Source: Margaritispora aquatica (Eukaryota; Ascomycota; Leotiomycetes; Helotiales; Discinellaceae). From it: 64,000 nt of DNA. Shown here piece by piece: positions 58,606 to 64,000 of this stretch. Position numbers and translations under genes: made by a program. Every line of letters begins with the position of its first letter. Positions within the stretch are counted from its first letter, which is position 1. The stretch is from assembly GCA_007644065.1 (NCBI GenBank), contig VJWN01000010.1, forward strand, positions 868,001 to 932,000. Reading direction: 5' to 3'. Under the pieces are notes generated by a model, which was not told the origin of the DNA, ran no database searches, and saw nothing but the letters and a program-made list of their open reading frames with translations.

Positions 58606-61317
58606 ACTCACTAAACACTTAACCTGAAGCTATCGTGAAGCGGTTGTGACTTCCCTGAGTAATGGTACGACTTCAGCCGCACCGTGCGGTTATTCTGTTG
58701 TGTCCGAGGACCGAAAGCTTGCATGTGCTGTCTGCTTGGCGGTGGTTCCATTTAGGCGAGTCATGCTAGCTAGAGTCCAGCTAGCTTGCAGATTCAGGAG
58801 ACTAGCTGTTTGAGAGCTCGTATAAGTCGCGAGGCCTCGCTTTAGTAGCTCGCTAGCGAGGTGTTCTGAATCATGGGCACACTCTCACTTGGGCAGGAAA
58901 GAAACATTTCAATCAACAGAGATCGCAGGTCACGTACTGGAAGAAACACCCTCGCTTCTGTTCAAACCTCTGAGGGCTATTTTTTTCGTACGACGACATT
59001 GAATCTTCGCCTATACCTAAAATTTTCATCGCTGGTTGATGCTCGCTTTGCAGATCCAAGACGGGTGCAGTTGTATTTACTGGACTGCTTTATCTAAATA
59101 TCAATCCCAAAAATTATCGAACCTCTAATTCCTGATATGTAATCACGTCCCAAATGCAATCGGCATTAAAAACCATCAAATTTGCAACTGAGACAATGGC
59201 CGAAAACAGTCCGATTCTAGAGACGGCAACTTCCTGACTGAGGTCTGGGTGTCTCTGTAGCAGTCTCAACCTCTTTATAGTCTACGAATGCAGCAGAAAT
59301 GACAGCAATTGTTAGATGTTGCAAACGCCTCATGCCAATTGATCGCATCTCACTCGAATTCACACGATTATGTTGCTTGAAGATGATGTCTACTTTGAGG
59401 TGGAACTTTGAACCAATTACCGGCAATACATTGGTATGGCAAAGGATGAAGACTACCACCAATTCTTATCGCTGCTGTGTAACATCGCAGAAGGGTCATA
59501 TATGATCCATACTACCAATACTTGGGAGGCTTAGTCAAGGCATTAATGCTGATTTGAAGCAACTGAAGGCAAGACACCTGTCTTCAGTTTTCCAGACTGT
59601 ATAATCCAGTTAGGTATTCCAGTGAAAGATGTAGGTTGCTGAAACTTCTTCTGTAGGAGTATGAAAGATCATAAAGTTACTGACAAAACACAACTGGCTA
59701 AAATTGATATCAAATGCTGGCTGATTCTCGAGTGTCTGGAGGAGAAAACGATAGGCAACCCACTGGCTTCGACCTGCCTTCTGTAGAGCTGGCGGTCTAT
59801 TGTCAATCGAACGCAGGTCGTAACGAAAGACAATTGATGCCACGGTACTAGTTACGAGGGCCATCTTGGACCTGGAACGACATCGAAGCTGCAATCAAGT
59901 ACCACTTCAAAACATTGATGCAAAAGCATTTGATCAATATATCCAATTATGGACCATGGCTAGACACCTAAAGCAAAACAGACCCAAGACTCGCGATCCT
60001 GAAGCCAATATCAAAAAGAACGAACGGATTTCGCTTTGCTTTCATGTTCGTATGAAACCAAGGCTGAGTAGCATTTCAAAAATTTGAGCATTCAGAGCTC
60101 CAATGCAGGAATGAAAATGATTCGGAGCTAGGAATAGTGAGTTCTAGAAAGACCTCTCTATTTAAATTGTTGTTACTATTATGCTTCGTACGCGTAAAGT
60201 GTGCCTCGGTCCAGAATAAGAAGCAACAAAATAGCACAAAACTCTTACTAACCACAACCACAGACCTGGAACTCAATAATGTCGCAACAACTTACATAAC
60301 ATTTCAAACACTAGGACGACGAGAAAGTCAACACAGAAATTTGCGCTTGCGGAAGTCCAACTTTGACCGCATTCTCTCGTAGCTAGTAAAGGATTCGAAG
60401 TGCGTTTTGTTGTTCGTGCTTTGTTGGTGACGAGATGGTGAGGGAAGAACAGCTTGGCATTGTGGATTATGTCCTGTTTCATACCCAAACCCCAAAAAGG
60501 ATTAGCCTGTTTTAGCGTCTTCGCTTAATGCCTCCGACGAATTGAACCTCACCATCTCGAAAGGACATCGACATTTCAAAACTCGGGCCCTCAATTCTGT
60601 CGTTGATGGACTCGACTCCATCCTATCGCCACGAACCCTACCTTCTAAATGTCTGTAGATGAGGACTTTACGGCCCGCTGGTGCGCGTAAAGTTTGGTTC
60701 CTTATTGTCAGTGCAGCTCGTAGCCACTCGTTTGACTTCGCCTACCAAACTTCTATCAAACCCATTAACCCCTCGATGCACCGACACCTCTTGACCTCTG
60801 TCAAACAAAATTTCAACCCATGTCTTGAGAACTTTCGGACGAGAACTCCATGCGAATCTGTATGTCCAACGAGTTCGGCCCAAGGTTTGACAGGAGTCTA
60901 CACTCGGGTCTAGAGAGGACGAATGTGCTGTTGAGCTCAGATGGTCCAAGGAAACCACAGACTATCTTGCTTTACCTCCTCAGAGCTATATCCTTTAATC
61001 TGCTTCCTCGAATCCTTTTTCTTCGTTGTTCGCGGTTTTTTCTTTCTTTGGCCATTCTTGCTGTTCTATTCTTGCATTCACCTAGGCATTGATTGTCTTT
61101 TAGTACAATGAAGCATTGATCCTTAGAATACTAATCTCACAATAGCAACAAATTTTGTTCACAGTTTAGAACACTCCTTTCACTCACACATTGTGATCTC
61201 TATATATCGCTTTAGCTGTCGTCAAAATTTCCAAGCTCTTCTTTGATTCCAAACAACATTATATCTTCTGGAAAGATACTACCAGCAAACCGAAGCGAAT
61301 CACATTCCCTACAGGCA

Positions 61318-62313
61318 ATGCCTTGTCAAAGCTTTTTTTCGCGCTTTTGTGCAATACTTTCTTTCACTGCTGGCGTAGCACAGGCTGCTTATACGATACA
61401 AGATACCTTCGATGTAACAAATTTCTTCGACGAATTCACTTTCTTCAGCCAGCCAGATCCCACACACGGTTTTGTAAAATTCGCGACCGAATCGACTGCC
61501 AACAATACAGGACTTGCTGGCTACTCAAACGACGCAGTATTTCTTGGTGTCGACCATACAACTGTCAATCCTAATGGAGGTCGCGCTGCAACAAGAGTCA
61601 CTTCCAACAAGGCTTACAACCATGGGTTGTTCATCGCCGACATATCCCACATGCCGGGGGGGACTTGTGGTGTCTGGCCAGCCTTCTGGTTGTTGGGATC
61701 CGGAGTTTGGCCTGCAGGAGGAGAAATAGATATCATTGAGGGAGTTAATGATTATGCAACCAATGCAATGACTCTGCATACTTCTGCCACTTGCACCATG
61801 TCCAGTGCAGGAGTTCAAGCCGGATCCATCCTCGGGAATTCTGATTGTAACGCGAATTCGGGTCTTGATGGTTGTTCAACCTCCACTGGTAACACCCAAA
61901 GCTATGGCGCAGGCTTCAACGCGAACGGAGGAGGGGTGTATGCAATGGAATGGACATCCTCGGCTATCAAGGTCTATTTCTTTTCAAGAAACGCAATCCC
62001 TGCAGACATCACCTCTGGTAATCCTATTCCAGCTTCTTGGGGAAGCCCGATGGCTTCTTTCAGTGGCTCGGGCTGCGATATCGACTCACATTTCAAGAAC
62101 CACAATATGATCTTCGATACGACATTCTGTGGGGACTGGGCTGGGAAGGTTTGGACCAGTGGAAGTTGCAAATCTTTGGCTCCCACGTGCGAAGCATATG
62201 TTGGCCAAAATCCATCAGCATTCACCCAGGCATTCTGGATGATCAACTCGGTTAAGGTGTACCAGGATGGAGCTGCAAAGAGGGACTTTGTACCTGTAGT
62301 TTTCAACGCCTAG
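61318..62313 (+). CDS. Secreted GH16 endo-beta-1,3(4)-glucanase type enzyme
   Basis: Single exon of 331 aa from the ATG at 61318. I prefer it to the upstream in-frame ATG at 61243 because it opens directly on a signal peptide (FCAILSFTAGVAQA, cleavage near Ala23). The catalytic centre GGEIDIIEG has nucleophile Glu136, Asp138 and acid/base Glu141. The preceding VWPAFWLLG segment is typical of the laminarinase-like fungal GH16 group. Seven or more cysteines in the mature chain suggest disulfides. The substrate would be laminarin, lichenan or fungal wall beta-glucan, outside the cell. There is no GPI signal or carbohydrate-binding module. Confidence 0.94.
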   Translation: MPCQSFFSRFCAILSFTAGVAQAAYTIQDTFDVTNFFDEFTFFSQPDPTHGFVKFATESTANNTGLAGYSNDAVFLGVDHTTVNPNGGRAATRVTSNKAYNHGLFIADISHMPGGTCGVWPAFWLLGSGVWPAGGEIDIIEGVNDYATNAMTLHTSATCTMSSAGVQAGSILGNSDCNANSGLDGCSTSTGNTQSYGAGFNANGGGVYAMEWTSSAIKVYFFSRNAIPADITSGNPIPASWGSPMASFSGSGCDIDSHFKNHNMIFDTTFCGDWAGKVWTSGSCKSLAPTCEAYVGQNPSAFTQAFWMINSVKVYQDGAAKRDFVPVVFNA

Positions 62314-62844
62314 TGAGCTGGACTCGACATATTTGTTTTTCAACTTCTTTGGCATCAATCTTGGGCGCATTATGGAGCCATGGCGTTTGTGGTGTCTTTG
62401 TTGAAACTTGCGCCCCAGAAGGAGGCAGCTTTTTTTGTTTATGGAATTATGACGGATGAGAACGATGAAAGATATGAGTGGTGGTTTCATGATGAAAGTA
62501 GATACAGTCGTCAGTGATGAAAATCCCGACAAGCAGATAGTTTTAGAAAGCATAAATTTGGGATTGAACCATATTCACACATGCTATGAGTAATACTCTC
62601 TGTGAGAATATCTCTTGAGGAATATTTCTAACCTGTTCATACCTAGGGTTATTTGGGCAACTTAGGTACAGTTGTCGAGGTGGGGTGAGGCTGCAATGTT
62701 CACCCCTGCATGTGTATCTCGCTACTGGAACTCGCTGAACCATCACAATTATTTTGGTAGCCTCACTGATACCTATCTCATCATCCCAACCAGATACTCC
62801 AGAAGTTCTCCTCGCCATATTCCAACTTCTTCTCTGGCATAACC
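62314..62844. other. Intergenic, no gene seen
   Basis: Spacer between the GH16 and PRP4 genes. Confidence 0.5.
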
Positions 62845-64000
62845 ATGCATCCCTCACGGCAAGCATACGTAGAGGAGGCGCAACCCGAGGTAAGCTTTCC
62901 CCTCCCCGCAATATCAATTCGAAGCTCTCAGACAGTATTCATATTCTCCAGAGGTGTTCGCGCTTTCGCAGATAGAGATTAGGAGCTGATGGATATGGTG
63001 AAACTTGCAGGATACAGGGATTGATCTTGCAGATGTCCGTAAGTTATGTTCTGAAGTGTCCCAAAGTTTAGCATTTTCTGATGCCTTTTAGCCCTCGACC
63101 GCGACTATGAGATGCCCTCAGCGACAGCTGGCATTGCCCCCGAACGCGCATCAGTCATTCTTTCACAGTTCGATCGGAAAAGGAAAGCTGCTGCCATAGC
63201 AGTTCCTACAGACGATGGACGAGTCCGCGAAAGGTTGCGCTCTATTGGCGAGCCCATGACGCTTTTTGGAGAAGGCCCTGGTGATCGCAGAGACAGATTG
63301 AGACAACTGCTTGCAATACAGGCCGAAATCGACGCAGAGGGTGATGGCGAAGAGGACACGGTTATGGAAGATGCCGATGAGCAAAACGACAATGAGCAAG
63401 AAGAAGAATTCTACACCAAGGGACTACCAGAATTGGTTGAAGCCAGGAAGGCAATCGCGAAATATTCTTTACCTCGAGCGAAAAATCGATTAGCTTGTCA
63501 GAAGGTGGAATCGGCGATTCCCCTGTCGACGCATGTCAAATTCAGGAGGACTGTGAAGGAGAAATTGCAGGGCTTTGAACTTCAAGGAAGTCAAACAGCC
63601 GGGGAACGACCAGTCAGTATCACACGATTTTCGCCCAATGGAGAAACAATCGCAGCAGGAAACTGGGGAGGTGGAATTAAACTGCTTAGTGTGCCGAAAA
63701 TGGAAGTAGTTCGAACTCTTCGAGGACATACAGACAGAGTGGGTGGCATATCATGGTTTCCAGATGCAACATTACCTGGAACAACTGTCTCCGAGGATTC
63801 TGTCAACCTCGCCTCGGGTGGTGCTGAAGGCAACATTCATCTTTGGTCTCTCAATCAGGACACACCTTTATCCACGCTTTCAGGTCATAACCAGCGCGTC
63901 TGTAGAGTCGAATTTCACCCATCAGGCAAATACCTTGCCTCGGCATCAGAAGATACCACCTGGCGCCTTTGGGATGTGAATACTACCACGGAGTTACAGC
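62845..64000 (+). CDS. PRP4: U4/U6 snRNP splicing factor PRP4, 5' part (runs off the window)
   Basis: A subunit of the U4/U6 di-snRNP and the tri-snRNP in the nucleus. The best model is exon 1 62845-62889 (MHPSRQAYVEEAQPE), exon 2 63011-63038 (28 bases, DTGIDLADV), and exon 3 from 63092, open to the edge. Residues after LDRDYEMPSATAGIAPERA form the splicing-factor motif (SFM, Prp4-like) region ending RLRSIGEPMTLFGEG. An acidic linker follows, then WD40 repeats (ITRFSPNGETIAAGNW, LRGHTDRV, LSGHNQRV, YLASASEDTTWRLWDV). Between exons 1 and 2 a coding-like stretch (YSYSPEVFALSQIEIRS) is followed by a stop. An 18-base extra exon, 62935-62952, is the alternative. Only about 330 residues are inside the window. 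Confidence 0.92.

Larger units (their letters stand above)
55469..61317. other. 5.8-kb gene-free region with recurring motif
   Basis: No protein gene is supported on either strand. The first half carries the degenerate motif array described separately. The second half (58.6-61.3 kb) is unremarkable spacer plus the promoter and leader of the GH16 gene. Confidence 0.5.

Noticed and set aside
60659..60913. Plus-strand 84-codon frame, and an overlapping start at 60649 reading MSVDEDFTARW
   Set aside because: The short acidic start looks coding-like, but I could find no splice model that extends it, and the minus strand is equally open.

Overview
The window is 64 kb of nuclear DNA from a filamentous ascomycete. 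The signs are short introns of about 45-70 bases with GTAAGT/GTGAGT-type donors and CTAAC branch sites, a tRNA gene with an intron, long AT-rich spacers, and families typical of Pezizomycotina (CYP53 and CYP52-like P450s, cellobiose dehydrogenase, GH43, GH16, a fungal Rab). The protein sequences suggest a plant-associated or saprotrophic Leotiomycete, but that placement is an inference and I cannot fix the species.

Layout. 0-13 kb: a small secreted protein, an uncharacterised nuclear-type protein, an intracellular GH43 glycosidase, a frameshifted F-box-like gene, ribulose-phosphate 3-epimerase, a benzoate 4-hydroxylase-type P450 and a decayed coding region. 13.6-23 kb: a C2H2 zinc-finger regulator on the minus strand, with almost 7 kb of gene-free, microsatellite-rich DNA upstream of it. 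23-25.5 kb: one small cysteine-rich ORF, a diverged tandem duplication and coding-like debris. 25.5-43 kb: a class V aminotransferase divergent from a Tpa1/Ofd1 prolyl hydroxylase, a CYP52-like P450, a small unknown protein, cellobiose dehydrogenase, a membrane-anchored M24 peptidase, a Yag7-like ribosome-associated protein and a histone-fold CENP-W homologue. 43-55.5 kb: an M1 aminopeptidase, a Pns1/CTL transporter, a Rab4-like GTPase, tRNA-Lys(CTT) and a WW-domain protein. 55.5-61.3 kb: a gene-free block carrying about ten copies of a short degenerate motif. 61.3-64 kb: a secreted GH16 glucanase and the 5' part of the splicing factor PRP4.

Most genes are single housekeeping or metabolic units with no sign of a biosynthetic cluster. 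Four of them (GH43, GH16, cellobiose dehydrogenase, CYP53) fit attack on plant wall polysaccharides and detoxification of aromatics, but they are scattered and unlinked. Many reading frames are broken by introns. I rebuilt exon structures by hand, and several contain very small exons: 11, 13, 27, 28, 28 and 32 nt. The least explained sequence is the motif array at 55.8-58.6 kb. Other points worth attention are the two stopless introns (lengths divisible by three) in the zinc-finger gene, the acid-free N-terminal extension of the M1 aminopeptidase, and the tandem duplication at 23.7-24.6 kb.
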